Assembly: GCA_022360375.1 (NCBI GenBank)
Contig: JAKSCW010000145.1
Coordinates: 1 to 7,349, forward strand
Length of the DNA stretch: 7,349 nt
From: Balneolales bacterium
GTDB taxonomy: Bacteria; Bacteroidota; Rhodothermia; Balneolales; Balneolaceae
Reading direction: 5' to 3'
Shown here: positions 1-6,112 of the stretch, piece after piece
Numbering within the stretch: the first letter of the stretch is position 1
Layout of the letters: the number at the start of each line of letters is the position of its first letter
Notes under the pieces: model-generated
Database searches by the model: none
Seen by the model: only the letters and a program-made list of their open reading frames with translations
What the model was told of the DNA's origin: nothing
Made by a program: the position numbers and the translations under genes

Positions 1-1040
1 TTGCCAGCCTTTTTTTAAGTCTCCTATTTGCTGAAATGCTTATTCGAGTCCTCCTTCCTCAGGACAAAATGGTTACCTGGATTGAAATGCATGAATCAGG
101 TTTTGTAATGAACCAGTCTGGGGGTGATTCCTTTCAGGAACTTAATGGTGAAAGGGCCATCTATTCATTTTCCAAAGAAGGCTTGAGGGGAGATTCACCT
201 GATCTCAAAAAAGAAAATGTTTTACTTATAGGCGATTCCTTTACGTTCGGTTTGCTTCTACAGGAAGAACATACCTTTGTACATAAACTTCAGGCACTAA
301 GTGATTCGATCTACAAGGATTCGTACAAATTCTTAAATGGAGGCACAGGAGGTGCTGGTTTAGCAGATTGGCCTCTTTGGCTGGAACACAAGGGCACAGA
401 AATACAGCCAGACTATTTAATCTACTTTTTGAATTACGATGATATAAATCGTGCTCTCTCAAAGAATTTGTTCATACTAGATAAAACCACCCCGGATTCT
501 CTTATCCGTTCACAAAGATGGGAACCAACAAAAGCATACCATGCTTTGAATCAAAAAAAATGGTATAACTGGCTGCAAGCCCACTCCGAATTAGCAAATC
601 TGATCATTAAGTTTTTATGGAAAAACATTTATTTTGATGATTTAACATCCGGGTTCAACCCAGATAAAACAGAAGTACCAATCCCTTCTGACAGCGATTT
701 TTCTCCGGAAACAGGTTACTCAACAGAATTGGGCGATCAGCTTTTAAAGGAACTGGAGAACTGGTGTTTTACGAACAACTGTTCCTTTAAAATTCTAACT
801 ACCGGTTTTTATGACCGGGAAGATATTTCAGAATATGATGAACAGTTCTACAAATTCATGCTAAACTCGGAATGGAAAGAAAATGAAATTTTTCATGATA
901 TTACCCCTTGTTTACAGAACAATCTCGAAGGAGATATTTTAGCAATCCAGATTCCAAATGATTCTCATCCCAATAAAAAAGGGGCGCAAATAATAGCAAA
1001 CTGTGCCTGGGAAATACTTGTTAATGAATTGAGGAATTGA
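1..1040 (+). CDS. SGNH/GDSL-family hydrolase, membrane-anchored, 5' end cut by the window edge
   Basis: Probable SGNH-fold esterase or acyl hydrolase, or a related polysaccharide O-acetyl-transfer protein; the substrate cannot be told from sequence. The frame is open from position 3 with no stop before the first ATG at 36. The codons ahead of that ATG read ASLFLSLLFAE, a hydrophobic stretch typical of the N-terminal membrane helix of this family, so ATG 36 is almost certainly internal and the real start lies outside the window. Numbered from ATG 36: block I is GDSFTFG at 66-72 (nucleophile Ser68), a Gly-rich block II sits at 101-108 (NGGTGGAG), an Asn-containing block III lies in FLNYDDIN (131-138), and the catalytic Asp/His pair is D309 and H311 in DSHPNKKG. 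The catalytic domain should therefore face the periplasm. The OxyR gene follows 19 bases downstream on the same strand. Family assignment is firm, function open. Confidence 0.85.
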   Translation, partial: ASLFLSLLFAEMLIRVLLPQDKMVTWIEMHESGFVMNQSGGDSFQELNGERAIYSFSKEGLRGDSPDLKKENVLLIGDSFTFGLLLQEEHTFVHKLQALSDSIYKDSYKFLNGGTGGAGLADWPLWLEHKGTEIQPDYLIYFLNYDDINRALSKNLFILDKTTPDSLIRSQRWEPTKAYHALNQKKWYNWLQAHSELANLIIKFLWKNIYFDDLTSGFNPDKTEVPIPSDSDFSPETGYSTELGDQLLKELENWCFTNNCSFKILTTGFYDREDISEYDEQFYKFMLNSEWKENEIFHDITPCLQNNLEGDILAIQIPNDSHPNKKGAQIIANCAWEILVNELRN

Positions 1041-1059
1041 TAACCTAGAAAAAAAAGTC

Positions 1060-1992
1060 ATGACTCTTACCCAGCTCTCTTACATTGTAGCGGTTGACAA
1101 GTATCGGCACTTTGCCACCGCGGCACAGAATATCTATATCACTCAGCCAACGCTTTCCATGCAAATACAAAAATTGGAAGATGAGTTGGGAGTACTAATT
1201 TTTGATCGATCTAAAACTCCGGTTATTCCCACTGAAGTTGGAGAAAAGATCATAGCCCGGGCTAAAATTATACTTCATGATGCTAAACACATCGAGGATT
1301 TAGCCGGCGTTGAAGATGGAGAGCTGAAAGGAACACTTAAAGTTGGGATCATCCCCACCGTTGCTCCCTATTTGGTTCCTTTATTCTTAAAAGAGTTTAC
1401 CACCCGATATCCAAAAGTGGAACTGATTTTTGAAGAAGCACTCACTTCCGAAATTACCGAATCCCTTCACCATGACGAATTGGATGTAGGAATTATTGCA
1501 ACGGCTACAAATCAGAATTTATTCGAAAAAGAACTATTCCTGGAACCCTTCCTTGGATATGTATCAACCGGTCATAAGTTTTCATCGCAACCTAAACTTC
1601 AGCTAGAGGATTTATTTAATGAAAATTTATGGTTATTGAACGAAGGGCACTGTTTCCGGGACCAGGTCATGAAACTTTGCAAGCGGGATAACCAAAAAAT
1701 TAACAAGGGCCAGATTACCTTTGAAAGCGGAAACCTGGAAACATTGAAACGATTGGTTGAGCAGGATTTTGGAGTAACCTTAATGCCCTTCCTCTCCATG
1801 GAAGACCACGATACACGTTGTGCAAATGGAGTAATCAAAGAATTCATGGATCCTATTCCAACCCGGAAAATTCGTTTGGTTTTTGCTCGTGAGTTCCTGA
1901 AAGAAAACTTTATTGAAGCATTGGGAGAGGTAATAAAAGATTGTGTTCCCGACATTCTTAAAGGACAGAAAGAAGAATTAGTAATGGAATAA
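1060..1992 (+). CDS. oxyR: OxyR-type LysR family transcriptional regulator, peroxide sensing
   Basis: LysR-family DNA-binding regulator, 310 residues, close to the roughly 305 of E. coli OxyR. The N-terminal winged helix-turn-helix covers about residues 1-60 (HFATAAQNIYITQPTLSMQIQKLEDELG style), followed by the substrate-binding-like sensor domain from about 90 to 295. Two cysteines, C198 in NEGHCFRDQ and C207 in MKLCKRD, match in context and nine-residue spacing the C199/C208 pair that forms the peroxide-induced disulfide in E. coli OxyR, so redox sensing is well supported. The start aligns with the usual OxyR N-terminus (M-x-x-x-x-L-x-Y); no strong ribosome site precedes it, only an A-rich tract. 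It probably shares a transcript with the hydrolase upstream. Its stop overlaps the next ATG by one base (TAATG), which suggests translational coupling. No catalase, peroxiredoxin or Dps gene, the usual OxyR neighbours, is in the window. Confidence 0.9.
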   Translation: MTLTQLSYIVAVDKYRHFATAAQNIYITQPTLSMQIQKLEDELGVLIFDRSKTPVIPTEVGEKIIARAKIILHDAKHIEDLAGVEDGELKGTLKVGIIPTVAPYLVPLFLKEFTTRYPKVELIFEEALTSEITESLHHDELDVGIIATATNQNLFEKELFLEPFLGYVSTGHKFSSQPKLQLEDLFNENLWLLNEGHCFRDQVMKLCKRDNQKINKGQITFESGNLETLKRLVEQDFGVTLMPFLSMEDHDTRCANGVIKEFMDPIPTRKIRLVFAREFLKENFIEALGEVIKDCVPDILKGQKEELVME

Positions 1993-2759
1993 TGAGCCGG
2001 ATCCAGTGGTCATTTGAGTTCTTTTCCAGGCAGGGATTCAAATTCCTGATCCTGGAACTCATCATCGTATTTCTTGGGGTCTACCTGGCATTTGTGCTAC
2101 AGAGCTATAGCGAAAACCGGAAAATTGATGCCGAAAAAGAACGCGTTATGATTGGTGTGAAAGAAGATTTGGAGCAATTCCGTTTTTTCTTTCCTGGGTA
2201 TGCCAGTCGTGATAACCTGACCGAATGGGATGAACAAATTAATGATGGCAGATACCCTGACCTTTCAAATTGGAGATTTATACAACCTCAGTATGATTAC
2301 ACCGCAATAGAGTACGCACTTTCGTCGGATGCCTCTGTCATTGATTTTGAATTGAATGCGGCTCTGGCTGGTATTTATCAGGAATTACAGAAATTGCAAC
2401 ATGTAGAAGTTGACTTACATGAATTCGCAAAAAGGCAGACCATAGTTCCCGAAGAAATCAGAGAAGAGCCGCTCATGATATTCGAACTTCAAAATAACTT
2501 TCGCGATTTCCGGCGTTTCAGAAATCGATATGAAGATCGGGCAGATATCATGGAAAGGATTGCGCAACAAAGCACAAATCTATTACCCGCAATAAATTCT
2601 GCATTTACCAATTCACAACTTCGGCAAATCGAAATTGGGTTAATACAGGAATACGTTTCTCCTTCGAATCAACAAGAAGTCGATTACTATAAACAGATTT
2701 TGAGGCAATTTTTCCCGGTTCTAACCGAAGAAGATTTGAACGAAGCACTATCTAGGTAG
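1992..2759 (+). CDS. DUF6090-like single-pass membrane protein, function unknown
   Basis: Uncharacterised 255-residue protein. A single membrane helix lies at about residues 17-37 (FKFLILELIIVFLGVYLAF), followed directly by LQSYSENRKIDAEKE. This N-terminal pattern, an E-[LF]-x-[IV]-V-x-[LI]-G-V-x-L-A-F helix followed by a polar N-x-x-E-x-R-K-like stretch, is the mark of the DUF6090 family common in Bacteroidota. The remaining 215 or so residues are charged, probably mostly helical, with no cysteine and no catalytic motif I recognise. The start codon uses the last A of the OxyR stop, so the two are probably translated together; this is the only hint to its role and suggests work linked to the OxyR response. 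The 3' end overlaps the convergent DUF2892 gene by 8 bases. The family call is from memory of the motif and is fairly but not fully secure. Confidence 0.7.
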   Translation: MSRIQWSFEFFSRQGFKFLILELIIVFLGVYLAFVLQSYSENRKIDAEKERVMIGVKEDLEQFRFFFPGYASRDNLTEWDEQINDGRYPDLSNWRFIQPQYDYTAIEYALSSDASVIDFELNAALAGIYQELQKLQHVEVDLHEFAKRQTIVPEEIREEPLMIFELQNNFRDFRRFRNRYEDRADIMERIAQQSTNLLPAINSAFTNSQLRQIEIGLIQEYVSPSNQQEVDYYKQILRQFFPVLTEEDLNEALSR

Positions 2760-3015
2760 GCTTTTTATCTTTCTTCTTATAAGGATCGCCAAACTTCAAA
2801 AGCTCCACATTTGAGAGAGAATGAAATCTGAACCACCTGAACACGAAGCAGGATCTTGTAATTACCATATATAACGGGATTAAACTGATAATAGCTACAA
2901 CAATCCCGGAAACATTTCCTTCCAACCCGTTTAAACGGAACAAGCCTATTTCTGCCAGAAACAAAGCTACCAGAAACCGGGCTATCCGATCTATCATCCC
3001 AACATTTTTGACCAT
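2752..3015 (-). CDS. DUF2892 (YgaP-like) small inner-membrane protein
   Basis: Small 87-residue protein with the DUF2892 signature: N-terminal N-V-G-x-x-D-R-x-x-R (residues 4-13), a first membrane helix at about 11-27 and a second at about 35-53, then a cysteine (C56) at the place where the family usually has a C-P-L-Y motif. Here that motif reads CFVF, so the Pro is absent. The lysine-rich tail (KKKDKKP) is probably cytoplasmic. In E. coli YgaP and others the same two-helix unit is fused to a rhodanese domain and moves or handles sulfur species; no rhodanese is present in this window, so that role is only a possibility. It lies 23 bases downstream of the lipoprotein-like gene and is probably co-transcribed with it. 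A GGGG run nine bases before the ATG may serve as a weak ribosome site. The 3' end overlaps the convergent DUF6090 gene. Confidence 0.8.
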   Translation of the reverse strand: MVKNVGMIDRIARFLVALFLAEIGLFRLNGLEGNVSGIVVAIISLIPLYMVITRSCFVFRWFRFHSLSNVELLKFGDPYKKKDKKPT

Positions 3016-3038
3016 AACAGTCGTCCCCAGATTAATTA

Positions 3039-3863
3039 CTAGAAGTTGACCTCATCTAATGTCAAAGTCAACCTGGATCCATCAATATTGATAAATCTCA
3101 TTTCAAGAAACCCGTAAGGTTCAGAAAACTCAAATTCAGCCTCACTACTCCCGATTTCGTTCACTGCCTCTGCATTAATCGTATACACAACAAGTTCACC
3201 AAAGCGGGTTTCTTTTGTTTCCCGGCTTAGCAATTGATACGTAGCCGTATTGGTTAACGTGCTATCCCAGGTTGCCCACCGTTCATCAGCCCAGCTATTC
3301 CCTATCTGAACACTCCAGGACCAATCATTTAATATTTCAAGTGGATATTCAACATAAGGAAAAGGATTAAGCTCCAGGATTTTCATCAATCCCTGCCGGG
3401 GTGGATGAATCCACACATTAGCCTCATTTTCGATGGCGCCGGTCGCATTATACGATTCCTGAGGCTCATAGGTGTAACTGATCACCGTTTGGTTATAGTC
3501 AGGATACCATTGGTCAAATGGCGACAACCCATCATTTACCGAAATAGAAATTCCGGTTATTCTTTCAGGGGCACCCGAAGGTACAAATTCCCACTCTTCG
3601 CCTTCTGTGAATTGAAACGCTAAGGTATCTCCTTCAGTACTTATGTACTCATAACTGTACCTGAATTGATTGCCAACCTTAAATACCTGGTTGTTATAAT
3701 TAAAGCGGTTTACATCAGTAATGGTGGAATCAAATTGCTCAACCCGGATATCTCCTGAGTATGGAACCAGCGTATACGGGATAGACTGTTGAGGGGGTGA
3801 GGTACAAAATACAAGGAATAAGGTACTTATAACAATAAGATAGCCAACTGTAGAATACTTCAT
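3039..3863 (-). CDS. Exported, probably lipid-anchored protein of unknown function
   Basis: A 274-residue protein I do not recognise. Residues 1-20 look like a lipoprotein signal: K2, a hydrophobic core at about 7-19 and Cys20 (LFLVFC), followed by TSPPQQ, a flexible proline-rich linker. The residue before the Cys is Phe rather than Gly, Ala or Ser, so the lipobox is atypical and anchoring is likely but not certain. If the Cys is not lipidated the protein should still be exported or membrane-tethered. The mature part is rich in aromatic residues, Thr, Ser and Glu, with short alternating segments that suggest a beta-sheet fold (for example NNQVFKVGNQFRYSYEY and SRLTLTLDEV near the end), and has no further cysteine and no catalytic motif. 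It begins a two-gene unit with the DUF2892 protein. No Shine-Dalgarno site precedes the ATG, as is common in Bacteroidota. Confidence 0.75.
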   Translation of the reverse strand: MKYSTVGYLIVISTLFLVFCTSPPQQSIPYTLVPYSGDIRVEQFDSTITDVNRFNYNNQVFKVGNQFRYSYEYISTEGDTLAFQFTEGEEWEFVPSGAPERITGISISVNDGLSPFDQWYPDYNQTVISYTYEPQESYNATGAIENEANVWIHPPRQGLMKILELNPFPYVEYPLEILNDWSWSVQIGNSWADERWATWDSTLTNTATYQLLSRETKETRFGELVVYTINAEAVNEIGSSEAEFEFSEPYGFLEMRFINIDGSRLTLTLDEVNF

Positions 3864-4193
3864 TTAATACTACGGCAGTTAAAAAGTGAATAACTATAAA
3901 GCGCCGATTACGGAGCTGAAACCTAATTTTTGTCTAAAGCTTGATTAGCTATAAAATCGTATTAATTCTGGATCAAAAAAATTAGAATCTGGAAAATTGG
4001 AGTGAAGCCTGAAATCGATTTATTTCGAATACGCTATGAACAAATCAAAACAGTATTGGGAGATCCGATGTGCACTTGTTTCAGTGTAGTACAAATAATT
4101 GGCTACATGTTTTTCAGAGGGGAATTTAGTGCTTGACTCACCCGCATTCCGGAGAGCACGTATTTTGCCCTACGTCACTTGCAGCCTTTTTTG
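3864..4193. other. Intergenic region of 330 bases with no supported gene
   Basis: This gap lies between the 3' end of the MerR gene and the 5' end of the lipoprotein gene, both on the minus strand. It is AT-rich in its left half and holds the candidate promoter described separately. A plus-strand frame starting at GTG 4002 stays open for 44 codons to TGA at 4134-4136; it lacks a ribosome site and any motif I recognise, so I do not call it a gene. A short inverted repeat (ACGTA/TACGT around 4158-4175) is too weak to be called a terminator for the MerR gene. I see no tRNA, small RNA or repeat array. Confidence 0.6.
3948..3976 (-). promoter_or_regulatory. Candidate promoter for the lipoprotein/DUF2892 unit
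   Basis: On the minus strand TTGATC (3971-3976) and TATAGC (3948-3953) are separated by 17 bases, a sigma70-like layout. It would give a leader of roughly 75-80 bases before the ATG at 3863. The -10 box matches the consensus only in part and Bacteroidota often use a different -7 motif, so this is a weak call resting on spacing and position. Confidence 0.3.
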
Positions 4194-4943
4194 CTAATTT
4201 AGCACATGATCAGCATAATAGGCCATTGCATCTCTCATAAATTCAGCGGTGCCGGGAGCATACTTATCATAAAATTGAGTAAATCTTTGATCAGAAACAT
4301 ACATCTCTCCCAAACCTTTGAACATTTCACCAGAGGTTTTGTAAAACGCTTCGTTTGCTTCATGCTGCCTTTTCATTAACGAAATAACTTCTTCAGAATG
4401 GACCGGTGTTCCGAGTAGTTGTGCCATTTGCCGGGCAATATTTTCCATTTCGGCCTGAACTCCTTCTATTCCTTCTCTCCCAAGAGCTTTGGCATTGCTA
4501 CGGGCTTCCTGCACAACTTCCAGTTCATATTTTCCTTCTACTTCCTTCCAGGCTTCCCTTTCTTCCTCAGAGAACCCATCATATAGCTCTTCCTCGTTCA
4601 TAGTTTTTTCCTCTTCTGCGTTTTGTATGGTTTTATCAATAGTATTCAACAGGGTTTGTAAGCGTTCTTGTTGCTTCAGTAATTGGATTCGCTGAATCCT
4701 CAGGGCACGAACGCGGTCAAATTCCGGGTCATCCAGGATGGGTGTAATCTCTTTTAATGGAAAACCCAATTCTTTAAAAAAGAGAACCTGCTGTAACCGG
4801 TGCAGTTCTGCTTCTCCATAATACCGGTAATTCGATTCAGCCCTGTAAGAGGGTTTCAATAACCCGATTTTATCGTAATGATGAAGCGTTCGGATGGAAA
4901 CACCCGAAATTCTCGCTAACTGACTTACTGAATATCTATCCAT
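4194..4943 (-). CDS. MerR family regulator with TipAS antibiotic-recognition domain
   Basis: Transcription activator of the TipAL type, 249 residues against about 253 in Streptomyces TipAL. Residues 1-70 are the MerR winged helix-turn-helix (YSVSQLARISGVSIRTLHHYD, then GLLKPS, NYRYY and FFKELGFPLKEI). A coiled-coil dimerisation helix covers about 75-112, rich in Gln, Leu and Arg. The TipAS-type domain covers about 120-249, with the conserved RQMAQLLGTPVHSEEV and LGEMYVSDQRFTQFYDKY blocks; in the family this domain binds bulky drugs such as thiopeptides. There is no cysteine, so the thioether capture of thiostrepton known from TipA is not expected and the ligand is unknown. A promoter of MerR type sits just upstream, which points to autoregulation. 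A possible internal start at Met115 is listed separately. No transporter or resistance gene lies next to it, so its target may be its own promoter or a distant gene. Confidence 0.9.
   Translation of the reverse strand: MDRYSVSQLARISGVSIRTLHHYDKIGLLKPSYRAESNYRYYGEAELHRLQQVLFFKELGFPLKEITPILDDPEFDRVRALRIQRIQLLKQQERLQTLLNTIDKTIQNAEEEKTMNEEELYDGFSEEEREAWKEVEGKYELEVVQEARSNAKALGREGIEGVQAEMENIARQMAQLLGTPVHSEEVISLMKRQHEANEAFYKTSGEMFKGLGEMYVSDQRFTQFYDKYAPGTAEFMRDAMAYYADHVLN
4599..4614 (-). promoter_or_regulatory. Possible internal ribosome site and start inside the MerR gene
   Basis: Met115 (ATG at 4601-4599) is preceded on the minus strand by AGAGGA (4614-4609) with 7 bases between. This is one of the better Shine-Dalgarno matches in the window, stronger than that of the main start. 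Starting here would give a 135-residue product holding only the TipAS-type domain. In Streptomyces the tipA gene makes TipAS from an internal start at a matching place (about residue 110), so the position is meaningful. The purine run also encodes Glu-Glu-Lys, so it could be chance. Confidence 0.4.
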
Positions 4944-4963
4944 CGTTTTAGATTATTTCTTCT

Positions 4964-4994
4964 AAAATAGGAACTAACGTAAGGGGAGAGTCAA
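4964..4994 (-). promoter_or_regulatory. MerR-type promoter and likely operator of the TipAS-like regulator
   Basis: On the minus strand TTGACT (4989-4994) and TATTTT (4964-4969) are separated by exactly 19 bases. Such a long spacer is the hallmark of promoters that a bound MerR protein activates by twisting the DNA. Inside the spacer, at 4974-4983, lies the dyad CTTACGTTAG, symmetric in 8 of 10 bases and centred on ACGT, in the right place for the operator. A run of nine T (minus strand, 5000-5008) just upstream of the -35 box resembles an UP element. The start codon follows about 20 bases after the -10 box. Autoregulation is therefore likely. Confidence 0.6.
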
Positions 4995-5054
4995 GAGCCA
5001 AAAAAAAATTTCTCTGTAACTTTTTATTCCTGCAAATTCTTCCACTCTGAGGGA

Positions 5055-5897
5055 TTATCTGCGAATAAGCCTGAGACTGAAAAAATTGTCGTTCACATTT
5101 GCTGAATCTTTAATGGCAGTATCACGGGTTAATCGGTTTAGATAAAAGTATTTTCGATTCCCGAAGTTATCTTTTTCAGGCTCAAAACCATCTAAATCTG
5201 AAGTCCAGTAGAAACCTCCATTTTCAGCCTGCAACGCTGGATTTAACCCCAGGAAAATATCTATTTCTTTTTTAGGAATAACCCCGGAATCAAAGCCATG
5301 AAAGCCGAAGTTTAATTTTCCGGTTAGCTCAGTAAACAGGTGCCGCCTGAAAAAAGAAGCCAGATCATTGAAATCCTGAACGGTAGGAATTCTCCACCCG
5401 GGGAAATTCGCCTCAATGCGTTCTGCTCCCCTATAGTTATAGGTTCGGTTCACTTCCCGGCTACCAATATCTGATTGTAAGGTCCTGCATTCCAGCCCCA
5501 TATCAAGATTAATATCATGCTTTGCCCACACTTGCCTTCCCACCCTGATTCCTTCCAGCGTGCTTTTAGCCATTGCTAAACTACGAAGCGATGTTGCAAC
5601 CCGGGAAATGATAACCTTTAATTTGTTGGCTTGTTCAAAAGTCAGATTTTCGAAAACAGTTGGTTTTCTCCATAGCCATTTACATTCCAGGTTATAAGCA
5701 TCATTTCTACTTCTATGGATATATATGATTACATCTTTTTCCACTTTGATTGTTTTTGATTCAATCAAAGAAGTGTGCTTATGCTGGCGGTCTACAGTAA
5801 CAAAGTTCTTGTATACCTCGATCGAGAAGGAGTTTTCTCCCTGACCGACGACTTCTATATCCTGACCTATTTGATGTGTGAGCGCGTTTGCTAACAT
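5055..5897 (-). CDS. FISUMP-domain (Fibrobacter succinogenes major paralogous domain) protein
   Basis: 280 residues if read from ATG 5897; a GTG three codons earlier (5906) is an alternative start. Neither start has a clear ribosome site. The C-terminal part, from about residue 115 to 280, fits the FISUMP domain: an opening IRVGRQVWAKHDINLDMG, which resembles the family's I-G-x-Q-x-W-x-x-x-N-L, the central PGWRIPTVQDFNDL block (166-179, family G-W-R-L-P-T), a GGFYWTSDLD block (227-236) and an ending FFSLRLIRR that resembles F-x-V-R-x-V. The N-terminal 110 residues show no domain I know; they read as beta strands followed by a helix. There is no signal peptide or lipobox, which is odd because FISUMP proteins are mostly exported. 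Its role is unknown. It lies 111 bases upstream of the MerR gene in the same direction, but that gene has its own promoter. Confidence 0.7.
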   Translation of the reverse strand: MLANALTHQIGQDIEVVGQGENSFSIEVYKNFVTVDRQHKHTSLIESKTIKVEKDVIIYIHRSRNDAYNLECKWLWRKPTVFENLTFEQANKLKVIISRVATSLRSLAMAKSTLEGIRVGRQVWAKHDINLDMGLECRTLQSDIGSREVNRTYNYRGAERIEANFPGWRIPTVQDFNDLASFFRRHLFTELTGKLNFGFHGFDSGVIPKKEIDIFLGLNPALQAENGGFYWTSDLDGFEPEKDNFGNRKYFYLNRLTRDTAIKDSANVNDNFFSLRLIRR

Positions 5898-6069
5898 TTT
5901 TGCCACTAGTGTTTGGTGTAATTGTCGGCCAAAAGTGTCAAAAAGTTAAGTTCTTAATAGCTTTACAGATACAAAAGATTTCGGGAAAATCTGTTTCAAC
6001 CCGATTCTTCAGAACCTGATTCAGTGCAGATTTAAAACCTGCCTATGTATTGCAGAAGTAAGAAGAATT

Positions 6070-6103
6070 AAAAAATAACCCCTCGTTATTTCCGAGGGGT
6101 TAT
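6070..6103 (-). terminator. Intrinsic terminator of the sulfide:quinone oxidoreductase gene
   Basis: A perfect 11-base-pair inverted repeat (6075-6085 with 6093-6103, core ACCCCTCG/CGAGGGGT) encloses a 7-base loop and, read on the minus strand, runs straight into a T tract (6075-6070, TTTTTT). It begins 9 bases after the SQR stop codon. The other strand has no T tract after the stem, so it should work for the minus strand only and insulates the FISUMP gene downstream. Confidence 0.92.
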
Positions 6104-6112
6104 ACAGATGAA

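Noticed and set aside
241..462. Minus-strand 73-codon open frame inside the SGNH hydrolase gene
   Set aside because: Lies fully within a well-supported gene on the other strand, and its translation has no domain character.
1599..1955. Minus-strand 118-codon open frame inside the OxyR gene
   Set aside because: Mirror of the OxyR sensor domain, basic and Ser-rich without motif; the plus-strand gene is certain.
2744..2775. Possible terminator at the convergent gene ends (AAGC/GCTT before a T run)
   Set aside because: The four-base stem with a long loop is too weak to support a call.
4002..4136. Plus-strand 44-codon open frame starting at GTG in the 330-base gap
   Set aside because: No ribosome site, no recognisable motif, and an odd cluster of Cys and Phe; a frame of this length is expected by chance. 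It could be a gene remnant, but nothing shows of what.
4158..4190. ACGTA/TACGT repeat and T run near the end of the MerR gene as a terminator
   Set aside because: The stem is only five base pairs with a long loop, and the T run is on the plus strand, the wrong one for the MerR transcript.
5913..5941. Perfect TTGACA box (5936-5941, minus strand) as promoter of the FISUMP gene
   Set aside because: No acceptable -10 box at 16-18 bases; the best TACACC is 15 bases away, and the start point would nearly touch the start codon.
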